Source: Thereva unica (taxonomy: Eukaryota > Arthropoda > Insecta > Diptera > Therevidae). From it: DNA of 64,000 bases. The stretch is from NCBI GenBank assembly GCA_949987705.1, contig OX465282.1:98382070-98446069 (forward strand), in the 5' to 3' direction. Made by a program: the position numbers and the translations under genes. The notes under the pieces were generated by a model. It searched no databases, was not told the DNA's origin, and worked only from the letters and a program-made list of their open reading frames with translations. Positions 22,866 through 34,405 of this stretch are shown in pieces; position 1 is the first letter of the stretch, and every line of letters begins with the position of its first letter.

Positions 22866-23944
22866 CAGTGATTCCCAAAGTGGGTTCCGCGGAACTTTAC
22901 GGTTCCACGAAAAAATTTTAGGGTTCCGTGTCACCAGCGCCGAAGCGCAAATACATTCGCAGACTCACTAACGCGTTCTTGCTAATCAGAAAGTGCGAGT
23001 GGCCCTTCTTCCTTGAAATTTGGTCTACGTCACGCCACGTAACATTTTGGCCGCCATTACATATTCCCATGTCGAGGGGGTTGTGAAGAAAATGGTAATC
23101 CGCCCTCCTGAGATGGCCGCCATGGGCCAAACGATATATTGAGTATACTATATTGGTTATGGTGTTCTACTTATCATACCCTTTCATTTGACACCCATGT
23201 CTCGGGTGTTGTGAAGAAAATGATAATCCGCCCTCTTGAGATGGCCGCCATGGGCCAAACTATATATTGAGTATACTATATTGCTTATGGTGTTCTACTT
23301 ATCATACCCTTTCATTTGACCCCCAAGTCTCGGGTGTTGTGAAGAAAACGATAATCCGCCTCTTGAGATGACCGCCATGGGCCAAACGATATATTGAGTA
23401 TACTATATTGCTTATGGTGTTCTACTTATCATACCCTTTCATTTGATGTCCATGTCGAAGGGGTTGTGAAGAATTTTTCAATCCGCCCTCCTGAGACTGC
23501 CGCCTTAGATCTAAAGGTATATTGAGTACACCATATTACATTGTCATCGGAGCTACAGCTGTATGCAAAATTTCAGTATGATAGGATATCCGGAAGTATT
23601 TGAAAAATTGATTGCAAAGTTTGTTCCGTGAAGAGAACAGTAATCCGTCCTCTTGAGACGGCTGCCATGGATCTAACGGTATAATCAGCATTGTCGTTGG
23701 AGCTGAAGTTGTGTGCAAAATTTCAGGGTGATCGGGTAACTGGAAGTATTCAAAAAATCGATCGCAAGATATGTACCGGACAAGCAGACAGACAAGAAAG
23801 CGAGCTAATAAAAACGTTTTAAAATATATTAAGGGATAAATATATACATATATCATATATTATTTTATTTTTTCATCGTTGGGTTCCGCCAAATTTTATA
23901 CATTGTAGAAAGGTTCCGTACGAAATAAAGTTTGGGAACCACTG
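22866..23944. mobile_element. Non-autonomous hAT element, 1079 bp, perfect 8 bp duplication
   Basis: Ends are CAGTGATTCCCAAAG and the complement of CAGTGGTTCCCAAAC, a classic hAT terminus. GTGTAAAG flanks it exactly on both sides (22858-22865, 23945-23952). It encodes no transposase. Its middle is a 128 bp tandem repeat. The terminal blocks GGGTTCCG and CGGAACC recur inside each end. Confidence 0.95.
23060..23490 (+). repeat. 128 bp tandem repeat inside the hAT element
   Basis: TTGTGAAGAA recurs at 23081, 23209, 23337 and 23464, so the period is 128 bases with one base lost in the third unit. Units share GATGGCCGCCATGGGCCAAA, ATATATTGAGTATACTATAT and TATCATACCCTTTCATTTGA. More worn continuations reach about 23800, where GAGACGGCTGCCATGG is still readable. 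A single inverted unit is found at 5109-5190. Confidence 0.9.
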
Positions 23945-24525
23945 GTGTAAAGGGTTTTATATTCTTTCTAAATACAATTTATTTGCAATAAAGAGCTCAG
24001 CTCATTTGTGCAGTTTTTAAATGTGCGGTTCCGGTTTGAAATAAGTTGCTATGCACCTAAAGAACAGTGGTTGTTCATGGCAAAGGGTAGCATCATGTGC
24101 AGAGAATTTTACCGGAATGTGTATTTATTTAGACATGCCGCCCTTTTATTTTATGCTTTTTTCAGGTCATAGGTGCTTGACAATTTAGGGTAAAAATTCC
24201 ACTGCTCCTCCGCACAACTCTTTTTAGGACTACATATAATCGAATTTCACTGCAAGTAACTTTTGCAGATATTAGTTGCTGCTGCTATTTTTACGATAAT
24301 ATAAATTATGTAAATTAACATATAGTTAATTAAGGTAACATTAGCTATAATGTCACCAAAAACTAAAACTATCTTCATTGAGTGATTTCATTTAATAATT
24401 CATACATACATAAGTGTTTGCCATTGGAGCCCCGGTTTACAAAACAATTCTTACTTTGTTTGTAAACAACTTCACACAATCACATTTTTTTAAGTTTGAA
24501 TGTGTGAGAACATCATCATCCATCG

Positions 24526-24800
24526 CATAACCTCACTTATTTCTAGAAAATATGCAAACATCGAATAAAACTAATTTCTCATAACCTCACTTATTTTTGA
24601 ATTGTATGCAAACTTCACCCGCCATGAAATTCAGTTGGAGCTCACAAGGGAAATATGCGAAGTGCGCAAGATTAAATATTCACCCATAACCTCACTAATT
24701 TTTGAATTGCAAGGAAACTTCGCAAAATTCACCCGCCAAAAAATTCAGTTTTGCCTAACAACGGAAATATGCGAAGTGCGCAAGACCAAATATGCACGCA
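24526..24800 (+). repeat. Imperfect direct repeats, about 105 bp
   Basis: CATAACCTCACT starts at 24526, 24580 and 24685. The last two units share TTTTTGAATTG, AAACTTC, TTCACCCGCCA, AAATTCAGTT and GGAAATATGCGAAGTGCGCA. The unit spans about 105-115 bases. No coding sense seen. Confidence 0.65.
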
Positions 24801-24860
24801 CACAAACCCAATTCGAGGAAAACCGCAGTGCGCATGCCCCAATCCCAAATTGATCGGGAA

Positions 24861-25397
24861 CACTGACATAGAATGGACTGCTTATGAGAAATTTTTCATG
24901 GCACCAATTTGTTCCATAGGCTAAAAACCTTTTTTCACTCCATGTAAACACCGGAATCACTTTTGAAATTTACATTTTTTTAAATACGTACGTAAAACAT
25001 TAAAACAACACAAACATTTTGTTTAAAAAAATTAATAAACACTATTTTCACTTTTTCACCTTTTAAAATGCCTTTTTTTCATTAATTTGCAAATTTTATG
25101 TGTATCTGATTTAAGTTCTTAACGCCTGTCTTAGCAACTGACATTCTGTCCGGGGGCTTATGGGGAAAAGAGCAAAAGATATAAACATCACTATACCCGT
25201 CTATTTTTTTCTAATTGATTTAACGCAAAAGATTTATAAACATCACTATACCCGTCTATTTTTTTCTAATTGATTTTATTTCTGAGTGCTTCTGTCAGTT
25301 TGGGGGCTTATGGATGAGCGAGCGACTATACCTTTTTGGTGCCATCGGTTTTTATGGGAATAATTGCTGATGAGCAGTCCATTATTATATGTCAGTG
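24861..25397. mobile_element. 537 bp TIR element with perfect 8 bp duplication (hAT-like)
   Basis: Ends are CACTGACATA on both sides, followed within a few bases by ATGGACTGCT and, further in, a GGTGCCAT-type block. ATCGGGAA flanks both sides exactly (24853-24860, 25398-25405). The interior has a 50 bp direct repeat (about 25170 and 25226, with CATCACTATACCCGTCTATT). Eight-base duplications fit hAT or P superfamilies; the ends are not the usual CAGNG of hAT, so the superfamily is open. Confidence 0.85.
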
Positions 25398-25481
25398 ATC
25401 GGGAACAGAAAAATTTACCCCCTCCACCGTAAAAGCTCATTTATTCCGGATTATCTTTATCGTATACATATTCAGGCATAA

Positions 25482-25883
25482 AGGGCCCCGGAGACGATCA
25501 ATAATATTGTCAATACGGCTCTCAATAATATTGACGAGGCGCATTGAAAGGGCATATTGACCGTTTACCAGGGGTTTAAACGTATTGTCAATTTATTGAA
25601 GCATATTGATAGAAATTTTGATTGAAGCGCATTGACGCGAGGCATATTGATGCACGCATTGACGTTTACAATATTTATTGGTCAATATTTCGTTAGTATT
25701 TCAACTAATTCCAAAAAAAAAACACGTGAAAATCGCCACCTCGTCACAAACGATTTTCAAAACAACACTGCGAAGTCGCTATATTGATAGTTAGATTGAT
25801 GAGATTTTTGAAGCGTATTGACAGGAGCTTCAATATTATTGTCAATACGTATTGACAATATTATTGATCGTCTCCGGGGCCCT
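25482..25883. mobile_element. 402 bp MITE, PIF/Harbinger type, duplication TAA
   Basis: Inverted ends share AGGGCCCCGGAGACGATCAA and continue TAATATTGTCAATACG. TAA lies outside both ends (25479-25481, 25884-25886), the TWA target expected of PIF/Harbinger. Inside, TATTGAC or its complement occurs more than ten times, giving the whole element a repetitive, foldable interior. No ORF. Confidence 0.88.
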
Positions 25884-26099
25884 TAATGTAGGTTATCAAT
25901 GTGTCTTGTCAAAATCGAGTCTATACAAGATCCTTCCAAAGTTGCCAGATGAAAAAAGGTCGTTGGGAGGAGCTCCAAAAAACTTTCCATTTTCAAATAT
26001 GGATATGTTTAACTTGGTGCCTGCAGCTAGTATTTTCATATGAAAATAACCAAGCTAAAGAATTACATTTAATAAGCTTAGTTTGAAGGATAAAAAGGG

Positions 26100-26740
26100 A
26101 TAGGATAGGATAGCGGATGAGTGCGAGTGCTCAAGAAGAAGGTGATGAGCCTTACGTTTGAACTCGAGGATGTTTTTTTTTATGTGATAGACTAGAGGCT
26201 AAGGGAAAGCCCCTTTGTACTGTTCGACAATCTACGTACGAGTTCGGAAATATGTTGTACGAGTTCGGAAATACTGAGCGAACGAGCCCGCCTTGTATTG
26301 CGATAACATTTTGCACTGCCTCATTAGGTAAATTATCCTGTCCATCATTCTGAACTCACCTCAAACTTGTGTATGATGCAGGTATTACACGATGTACTTA
26401 TTTTTCTGCATATTTTTATGTAGACCCCGAGTACGATGTTATGTTTGTGTTAATGTGATCCACGGGTGAGTCGAAGGCTAATTTACATCAATGAGTCCAT
26501 GGAGACGCAAAAGGTGCTATCGGCGATGAACTTTGTCGGACCACCATAAATCGGGTTAGCCTAGATAATTAGTTTTATTCGAGGCGGGGCCAAATGTAGG
26601 TCTTGTATATGATAGTCCGGCTGGTTGGAGGAGGGTTTGACAACTCTTAAAATAATGCTTATTTGGCGATTTGGAATATGTGGTTACTCTCCAATACGAA
26701 TCGCTCGAATAAGTTATGCCTGGGATGGTAAGAATTGAAT
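26100..26740 (-). mobile_element. Worn CR1/Jockey-type LINE 3' fragments
   Basis: On the plus strand GAAGGTGATGAGCC, CGTTTGAACTCGAGGATGTT and GTTCGGAAATACTGA match the complement of the intact copy at 63318-63380. GCTTATTTGGCGATTTGGAA with TATGTGGTTA at 26660-26690 matches 63820-63850. The pieces keep the same order but are separated by unrelated sequence. GTACGAGTTCGGAAATA occurs twice, next to each other, at about 26236. Confidence 0.65.
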
Positions 26741-28696
26741 CAGACGGATATATGCACATCATGCACTGATAAAGACGTAAAGTTGATGCAGATTTTTTTA
26801 GAGATTACTAATTATACCAACATTGGTATTCTAACCAAGTATATTAAAAGAAATATATAATTCTATGCTCTCTATGGAGGAGGGATTTATATAAATTAGT
26901 AAACATTGTCTCCTGCGCGTATATTTGCATATACATATGTATATCAGCGAACCGTCAATCAAAATAATCAATTTACATTGGAAAGTAAGTCGTTGGTATT
27001 TGCACGTCTTTGCATGCTCGTTGGTATTCAGTCAGCTTCCATTCAAATACGTGGTGGTGACTTGGTGATTTTGCAACAATGTAAATGACAGGCCCTGTTA
27101 CTCCCTGTTAAATTTTTGTTAGGACGTAGTAAATAACAAATACAGATATTTATTATTTACACCATATTTTGACGAAAGTATTATACGAACTGTATGAAAG
27201 CCTGCGATCGGTTGCACAACGTGAAATGACGCCACCGTGAACATGAATTCGTCTTATAGTTTGCAATTAGAAGCATTAATGTAGTAAGTAAGATAAGGAA
27301 TCGCTGACGCAGTGCCAATATAACTTCGGTCAGAAACGCTTGGTATTACAATTAAATTAAAAACAAATGACAAGGGCTTTGATTTTAGAGTGTCAATTTC
27401 AGAGCATGTAGAGGTGAACAGAACAAATTTTTGACTTTAAATCAACGATTTGTGCTCTTAAGCAAGCAAGTAAAATTCCGAAAGTCACTTCCAGTTAATG
27501 AGTGGGGTCTTACTCTATTGCCCATGATTGATTGGCCCTATACCAATATTCAATTTTACGTTTATAATAACTTTTCGTTTTCATCAAATACTTTGCTTTT
27601 TTTATTGCTTTTATTTTCGGATTTTCAGAAGCAGATACAGATTAAGTAGAATTACCTTTTGGATGTATTTGCAATTTACTTAGTTACAAGTTACTTCTAG
27701 GAACAAATCCTTTTGGAAATATTTACAAAAGATAAAAGTAAATAATTTGTAGTGCAAATTTTTGTACCTACGAATGTCAGACCACAGACAGACGTAAGAT
27801 GTAGTATCGCCGATTCTAAGAAATTTGCATTTTAATAAAATAATTAGGATACGTAATGTTTCAAAGACATTCTTTCTATTTTCAACTGAAGGTGCCGATA
27901 ACATAGTAATTAATATTTTGCACTATTTCAATTCTTTTGTACTACGCTTTATTTGTGTTTGGTTTAATTCATAAACAAATAATTTTTATCAACCGCTGCT
28001 GTTATGACGTTAATTAGAATGTTTTCTACTACCATGACGTTAGTTCGATGCGTAACTGCAAAGCGGTAATAACAATTCTTATCAACATTAGAGCGGTAAA
28101 AATAAATCTAAAATTATTTTTACTTTTAATATTGAATTATTTGTGTTGCGTTTATATAAATTGAGTGGTCCAAATCTCTTTTTTTATTTATGTTCTTAGA
28201 ATATTTTAGTAGAGTAGAGTGCGTTGTTCTAACATTAATCGTAATGAGGAAATGGATGATTAAATTTTTTATCCTTACTTAGGGTGCCTTTTTGTAGCAT
28301 TTTTTATTTCTTTTTCTAATAAATTAAAATCTGATATTTAGATTAGAATTAGAGGATATTAGAGGATCACATTATACTAATCTTTAAACAATTATTTTTT
28401 CAGATATGTTATACACACTGCATTACCTTGTCATTTCTTATTTCGTTACGATTTCGATTAATACGAAGTAGGTTTTATTTGCAGCATCTTTAAATGTTGG
28501 TCTGTATGTTATTTTTTGCGGTCGGCATTATCCATTAATATATAAAGTTATCTACAATTTCCATACCTTTTTTATTTCTCTTCAAGATGGATATTTCGTC
28601 GTAATCTCTGATCTCGTTTTGATACAATCATTTTATATTCTTGTCATTTACTCTTAGTTTTAGTTTTAGCTCTTATATGATTTGTCAAAAGGTTTC
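26741..28696. other. AT-rich sequence, nothing recognised
   Basis: No coding motif, TIR pair or tandem array was found on either strand in these 2 kb. Confidence 0.4.
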
Positions 28697-28748
28697 GTCA
28701 TAATTAAACGGAAAACACAAGATATAAAGTTTTCCGTTTAATTATGAC
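28697..28748. repeat. Perfect 20 bp hairpin
   Basis: GTCATAATTAAACGGAAAAC is followed by a 12 base loop and then its exact reverse complement. Nothing in the neighbourhood explains it. Confidence 0.85.
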
Positions 28749-29040
28749 CATGGCATCTGCGAAAGTTAGCACCTGAATGTTCCTGCATTTAGTATTTCTT
28801 TCTTTTATCCTTTATGTCTTGTCACTAGTTTTTTCGTTCTCATGTTCCCAATATTTAGATAGTTCACATTCACTCCTTTGTAACTTTCTGAAACTTGTAG
28901 AATGTATTAGAAAATTCAATTCAGTGTATACAAATACAATACAATACAAAAACTCAATATATTTTTTTAAGGATATTCAGAATATTAGACAAATCGAGCG
29001 TACGAAACATTTTATAAATTATTAAACATTCAAAATATTA

Positions 29041-29670
29041 TCCCTACTAATATTATAAATGTGAAAGAAACTCTGCCGGTCTGTTATGCTTTCACGTCTA
29101 AACTGCCGAACCAATTTCAATGAAATTTGGTACAGAGATAGATTAGGCCTTGGAGTAAGACATAGGCTACTTTTTGTCGCGAAAAAGACTTGAAGGGGTT
29201 GAAACCAGGGATGAAAGTTTGTATTGAAGATAAAACCATGAAACTTTGTATTTAGGGCCATGATAAGGAATAAATTTGTTCCAGCGTTTTTTAAATTTCG
29301 ACCTACATGAAGGGGATAAAAATTCGTAAAAGTCACTGACTGACAGGCAACGCACAACCCGAACCGCGGAATCTATAGGGGTAAAATTTTGACAGTACAT
29401 CCCTATAATGAAGTGGACATCCACTAAGAAATTCATCCACTAAGGAGGTGAATGGGGTTGAATAGGTCGTATGGGTTGTTTATCCTTTGGTTCAATTTTC
29501 TTCAAACTTAGAATAAATATTCCACACCATAAATAATGAGACACGTGTTTCAGGAATTTTCGAAATTCAACCCATAAGAGGGTTGGAAACAGGGCGGAAG
29601 CATTTGTATGGGAAGTTATTTATTTTTTATCAAAATTTCTTCGAACTTGGTATAAATACTATCCAGCATA
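29041..29670 (+). mobile_element. Helitron-like left end
   Basis: Starts TCCCTACTAATATTATAAAT directly after an A, then GTGAAAG, CACGTCTAAACTGCCGAACC and AATGAAATTTGGTACAGAGA, and GACATAGGCTACTTT. This chain is, from general knowledge, the hallmark 5' end of non-autonomous Helitrons common in insects. Later blocks (GGGGTTGAA and TTGGTATAAATA phrases) are repeated in diverged form. I could not find a CTRR 3' end with a hairpin, so the right boundary is unknown; a small MITE interrupts it at 29671. Confidence 0.65.
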
Positions 29671-29835
29671 AGGCCCGAAACACACATATCCGCACCGCGC
29701 CGCGCCGCATAATGGAGAGAAAGTAAACAAATGCAATTTTACAAGTCAGTCCCCATTTTTCCGTGTCGGCACCGGGTCAAATTACTTGAGTTTAGTTTTT
29801 ACGTGGACACGGTGCGGATATGTGTGTCCCGGCCT
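29671..29835. mobile_element. 165 bp MITE, TA duplication
   Basis: AGGCCCGAAACACACATATC with CGCACCG on the left pairs with the complement of AGGCCGGGACACACATATCC on the right. TA lies outside both ends (29669-29670, 29836-29837). The left arm carries a GC-rich CCGCGCCGCGCCGC run. Too short to encode anything. TA targets point to Tc1/mariner-type mobilisation. Confidence 0.75.
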
Positions 29836-30139
29836 TAAACTGTAGTGAACAACCCAACGGATTCTTCCGTATACAGCACTATTAACACTATCAATATGCC
29901 TGTCCCAACTGCCTCGTCTTTTTTTAACCCTCTTCAGCGCCCGTTGGCAGAATTGGCAGAATTGACCAAGAATCCATATTTGTTATCTTGTTCACGATAG
30001 AGAGAAGTTTTCAATAATGTAAGGCTCTTCCTTGCTTCGTGCACAATAAATCTGACTCCACCTGTATACAAGGCAACACCAGAGCCCGTCTAATCATCTC
30101 GATCCAATAGGAAGGTTTACCAACTGATTCGGTAAGAAA

Positions 30140-31735
30140 AACATACTTATTGGAACTTTCTATATACCCCCTTTTCTTTCGAATCTAAGTATGATGATTT
30201 ACTCTATATTTTAGAGGAAGTTAATGACTCACTCTGAAGTGACGACGACATGTTTGTTCTGGGTGATTTTAACCGTCCAATCTTTTATTTATCCCTGACG
30301 AGAAAGATAATCTTCTTCCAATTAATGCCATAAATACTATCTATATAAAGCTTATCGACATTTTTTATGGCAATGACTTATGTCAAATTATCAGGCAACC
30401 AAACTCTTCTGATAAATGGTTGGTTCTGAACTTCACTAATTCCGCTTCCGATGAGGAGAACCTATTCACAAATCTGCGCACCACTTCGTTTGGGTGCCTG
30501 AAATAAATACCACCATTTCTGACAATCTCACGTCATACAACAACTCAATAATATACATATGACTTTAAGAACACAAATTTCAATAGTATTGGTTTCGAAT
30601 TATCCCTTATCGACTGGGAGCGTAGGCTTTCAAGCAATGACCTTGACGAAGTGGTGTCATCATTCTACACTATTATCTTCTTTGACATATATCTTTCCAA
30701 AATTATAAAAAGGAATAAATGACTTGGCTTGATAGAATTGCCTTGGCTTGATAGAATTGTACGATCTCTACGTAATCAGAGAAATGTTATAACATGATTA
30801 GAAAAACACCACCCACGTAAAAGTGGAAGTCAAATTAGAATACGCTAGGTTTGCTTTTAAATTCTCACTTAGGTCACGTGAGGCCTATAAAACTTTTTTA
30901 AACACTATCGGAGAAAATATAATAAATTATCCTAAGAAATTCTTCGACTTCATTAATATAAAACGAACAGCTTCAGGTTATCCGTCAACTATGACAAATG
31001 GTAGCACACACTCCTCGTGCCCCAAAAAAAATTTGTAGCATGTTTGCTGATGCTGAAGGTTTAGTGAAGTTTAGATTTTGGCAGAATCTAGTACAGCTCC
31101 CACTGACTTTACTTACAGGTACAGAAATGCCAACACTTCTAAGCAATTCGACTTTGACGACCCAAGACATAATGATTGGTTTAAACCAGTTGTTTCCAAA
31201 CTAGAATGTTACAAAAAAAACTCTTGGCTCCCCACAAAAAATGTGTAAATTTTCATACTAGGTAGGGTGCGCCATCTAGACCTTTGGTATTTCAACATTG
31301 AATAACTCCGACATTTTTTAGCCGATTTTGACAACTGTACACGATTCTAAAACGTCATTGAGTACTATTTTAGCTGCAACTAATCCGTTATTCAATGTGG
31401 AAATACCTAGATGGCGATTAAATTTTTTATACGCAAAAAAATTTAAGTAGAAATAAAAAAAATAAGTCAAAAAAGTCATAAAGACAAAATCATTCGCCCC
31501 ACTCCCCGCTCTTGAGTTATAAGCGCCCCTATTGTAGGTTGCGCCCCTCAGTTTGTAAACCGCTGGTTTAAGCAGTCTTGAGGACAGTAAAGGTCATGGT
31601 CCTGACAATCTTCCCCCTAGTTTCTTAAAATAGTGCTCGAAACAAATGTTACTCCCACTTCAAATAAATCATTGTCAATAGGAATGTTTCCATCCATCGC
31701 TGTGGGAAAAGTCCTATCTTGCACCAATCCCTATA
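30140..31735 (+). mobile_element. I/Jockey-type LINE fragment (EN to start of RT)
   Basis: Endonuclease remnants read FVLGDFNRP, then LIDIFYGNDLCQIIRQPN. The spacer before RT reads FKFSLRSREAYKTFLNTIGE, NYPKKFFDFINIKRTASGYP and SMFADAEG. The pre-RT block resumes after a hAT insertion as SLEDSKGHGPDNLPPSFLK. It then stops at about 31735, where an unrelated repeat begins. Scattered stops and frameshifts show it is dead. Confidence 0.75.
31187..31565. mobile_element. Non-autonomous hAT element, 379 bp
   Basis: Left end CAGTTGTTTCCAAACT, right end the complement of CAGCGGTTTACAAACT, a standard hAT pair. Flanks GTTTAAAC and GTTTAAGC match at 7 of 8 bases (31179-31186, 31566-31573). It interrupts the LINE between NDWFKP and SLEDSKG. 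Inside, an inner inverted repeat (CGCCATCTAG with CATTGAATAAC, about 31269-31416) suggests an earlier or nested MITE. Confidence 0.85.
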
Positions 31736-31739
31736 TCAC

Positions 31740-32095
31740 TGTATTTTGTAGGCAATAATGTTTGGTATAAGTAGATGAAAAAATTTGTTTGCCTACAAAA
31801 AACAATTTTCGAAAAAACCGGGTTTGAGTGATTTTTGGCAAAAAGTGGTTTTTGCAAACTTTGACTTTGAATAACTTCAAAAGGGTTAAGTTTTCGAAAA
31901 AAATGACAGGGTTTTTTGTAGGCAATAACGTTTCGTATTGACTGGTCAAAAAAATTCTCGACAATACTAATTTTTAAGTGAAATTTTGAACAAAAAGTGA
32001 TTTTTGATAACTTTGACTTTGTATAACTTTTGTAGAGAATTTCATTGTCAATATTTTGGTCGAAATTGTTTTCTTAAAAAGTTACAATGTACCCC
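31740..32095 (+). repeat. Two diverged units of about 171 bp
   Basis: TTTTGTAGGCAATAA begins near 31743 and 31914. Both are followed by GTTT, GTAT, a TTCGA or CTCGA block, an AAAAAGTG block and TTTGACTTTG then ATAACTT. Units differ at many positions. Confidence 0.6.
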
Positions 32096-33119
32096 ATTTT
32101 CAGTCATTTTGGAGTTTTGTCTCGTGCGTTTTTTTTTTTGCTAATTTCCCCGAACTATGAAATGTAGTTTTATTTTTTAACAAAAGAATAGAAATTAGCA
32201 AATTGGATTGCGAAAGCCAAAAGGGTTGGCATGAGCGTCTAAATGATTGCACACGTAAATCGTCGTGCATGATTATACCTTTATAAACTCTTTTTGCACC
32301 AACCTGTACATACTTGTTACCCAAACTTGCGTCATACTTACGTTGCCACATGAAGATGACGAAAGTTTCATTCCATCTAATCATATGCTCAATCTTGGCT
32401 CAATGGAACAAATCCAATACCATAGAATATTTTACTTTACTACTTTTTCTTTTTCTTCCAATCCGCTCTGAAAGCATCATAAACTCTCAAAAGCTTACGC
32501 TACCTACACAAATTTACTCATTGGTGTTAGTTGAAAGTTCGAATGGCAATTCCGATCTTCAGTTATCTTTCTTACTTAGCCAATCAGCGTGACTCGCGTG
32601 GATCGAGCCCCTCACTTTAACGAATGGTTGCAAAGTGAAATTGCCGTTAATTTCAAAGTATTCGTTTTTTTCGTTTTTAGGTCCGGCATGTTCAAATGAC
32701 GGTGTCATTGCGGGCTCGCCGCGTATCAGCAGAACAAGCTAATCATCTGGGGGCTTGCGGATTTTGTAAAGCCTTGAGAAAGATTTATTTTCAGAAGAAG
32801 CACATTTTTTAGGAGTCGGATTGTACTGGTTTGTTCTTGAAAAAACTGCGCGGATGACTTGCTCAATAATTTTAGTTTTTGTTCAGCATTGCCAGGTTTA
32901 GAGGTAAAAAATTGCAGGTGAATTTTGGTAGTTTTTTTGGTATTATGGTGTAAAAAAAATTAAAATAAGTTTGAATATCAAAAATTTAAATGGAATAAAG
33001 ATAATGAAAAAAAGTATACTATCAAATAGCCTTCAACCATTAATTTATATTATTGGCTTTATCACTTTAGTATTTCAGTAGCTTTTTATTTGAAATATCT
33101 TTGGGACAAAGAACAAATT
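32096..33119. other. Nothing recognised
   Basis: Overlapping small frames without known motifs. No paired ends found. Confidence 0.4.
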
Positions 33120-33745
33120 TGATAGAGCAATTATGGAGGAAATGGAATATGTGAAAAATGCGACATCTGTCCTGGATGAATTTCTTGAATTTAAGTACAG
33201 ATCAATGAAAAATCATCTCCAATTCTTCCGCTAATGCAGTCTGCAGTTTTGACGTTGTTGTCGGTTTTCGAACAATCCTGTTCAAAACTTCCTATAGATG
33301 TTCTGTGAGATTTAGGTGTGGGGATAATTGAGGAGAGTCGATCTGCTTGAGGGATATTATACAGTACTCATAACTCTCTTTTGGTCGATCTCTTTCCAAA
33401 TATTTTCTGCATGCTTTGGGTGGTTATCTTGTTGGAAGGGGTCTTCAATTTTTCTTTGGGCCTCTTCTTGTTTTTTTTTTTGTAAAATATTCAGATAATT
33501 AAGTATTGCTTTTATTGTAGACTAAATGAAAACAAGATTCCCTGAGCCTGCAACGGACATGCAGCTCCAAACTATCACTGTTGGTTGATTTGCAAACCTT
33601 GTGTTTTTGATCAAATATCCCGCAAAGTGTGTGATTTTTGGCGAAATTAACGATATATATGGTTTCTTTCTGAGTACCCAGCCATACAAGTCTCTTCGTT
33701 TGCTCTCTTTAGTTGACCCGGTCTAACACAAGGCAGTTCATTTGT
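33120..33745 (-). pseudogene. Tc1-type transposase remnant
   Basis: Reading the minus strand across frameshifts gives the DD34E region in order: a decayed VWLGTQKETIYIV and VIVWSCMSVAGSGNLVFI (usual form VMVWGCMSAAGVG), LNYLNILQKK, and FQQDNHPKHAENIWKEI, which is the second catalytic Asp box of Tc1 transposases. A decayed tail follows at 33380-33150. Stops and frame changes leave no usable protein. Flanking TIRs were not found. Confidence 0.8.
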
Positions 33746-34360
33746 CCCTTACATAATGGCAATTTGTACTAAGACTTCTGCGAATAAAAATAAAATATGG
33801 TCTTACAACGGGCGAACGCTAAACGTGATTGAAACATAGTCCTCTACCATCAGGGACAGATCAGGGCATCAGAAGGCTGGTTGCAGGACAGCCCAGCGGG
33901 AAATGGAATCATACAATAATGAATCTTACATCACTCCCTTGGAAGATGCGATGCATGACCCTTCGTATCCACCTCCATTTCTTTTTAACATTAGCATGTC
34001 CGCAGGAGGGAGGCATATAAAGCTTTTGCATGTGCTTCCTCAAAGAGGACCATGAAGCAGTCTAGAATGTATGATTGGGTACGATTGCGTCTCTTAAAAG
34101 AGCTTTTTATACCTTACGGGGAATGTAAGAAAGATGGAACAAAGATCGCTTCTTAATGTTGCTAATGGAACGCAAGCGCGAACAGGCCGATACACGTTAG
34201 CTGAAAGTACAGAAAAAATTCTGTACCCCTTCCGCCTAGATTCCCTGTCATAATACCGGGATGCATTATTATCGAGACATGAAACTTTTAGGCCCTAAGA
34301 TGCATCTGTGATGTGTCACTTGAGAATACCTGACCACATTTCCCGCTGGGAGGACACCAA
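33746..34360. other. Nothing recognised
   Basis: Moderate GC sequence with no recognised motif. TTTCCCGCTGGG near 34340 and CCCAGCGGGAAA near 33892 are inverted and 0.45 kb apart, too short to define an element. Confidence 0.35.
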
Positions 34361-34367
34361 ACACACA

Positions 34368-34404
<37 letters not shown>
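34361..34404 (+). repeat. (AC)n microsatellite
   Basis: About 22 AC units with one interruption (ACAG) near the start. Confidence 0.95.
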
Positions 34405-34405
<1 letters not shown>

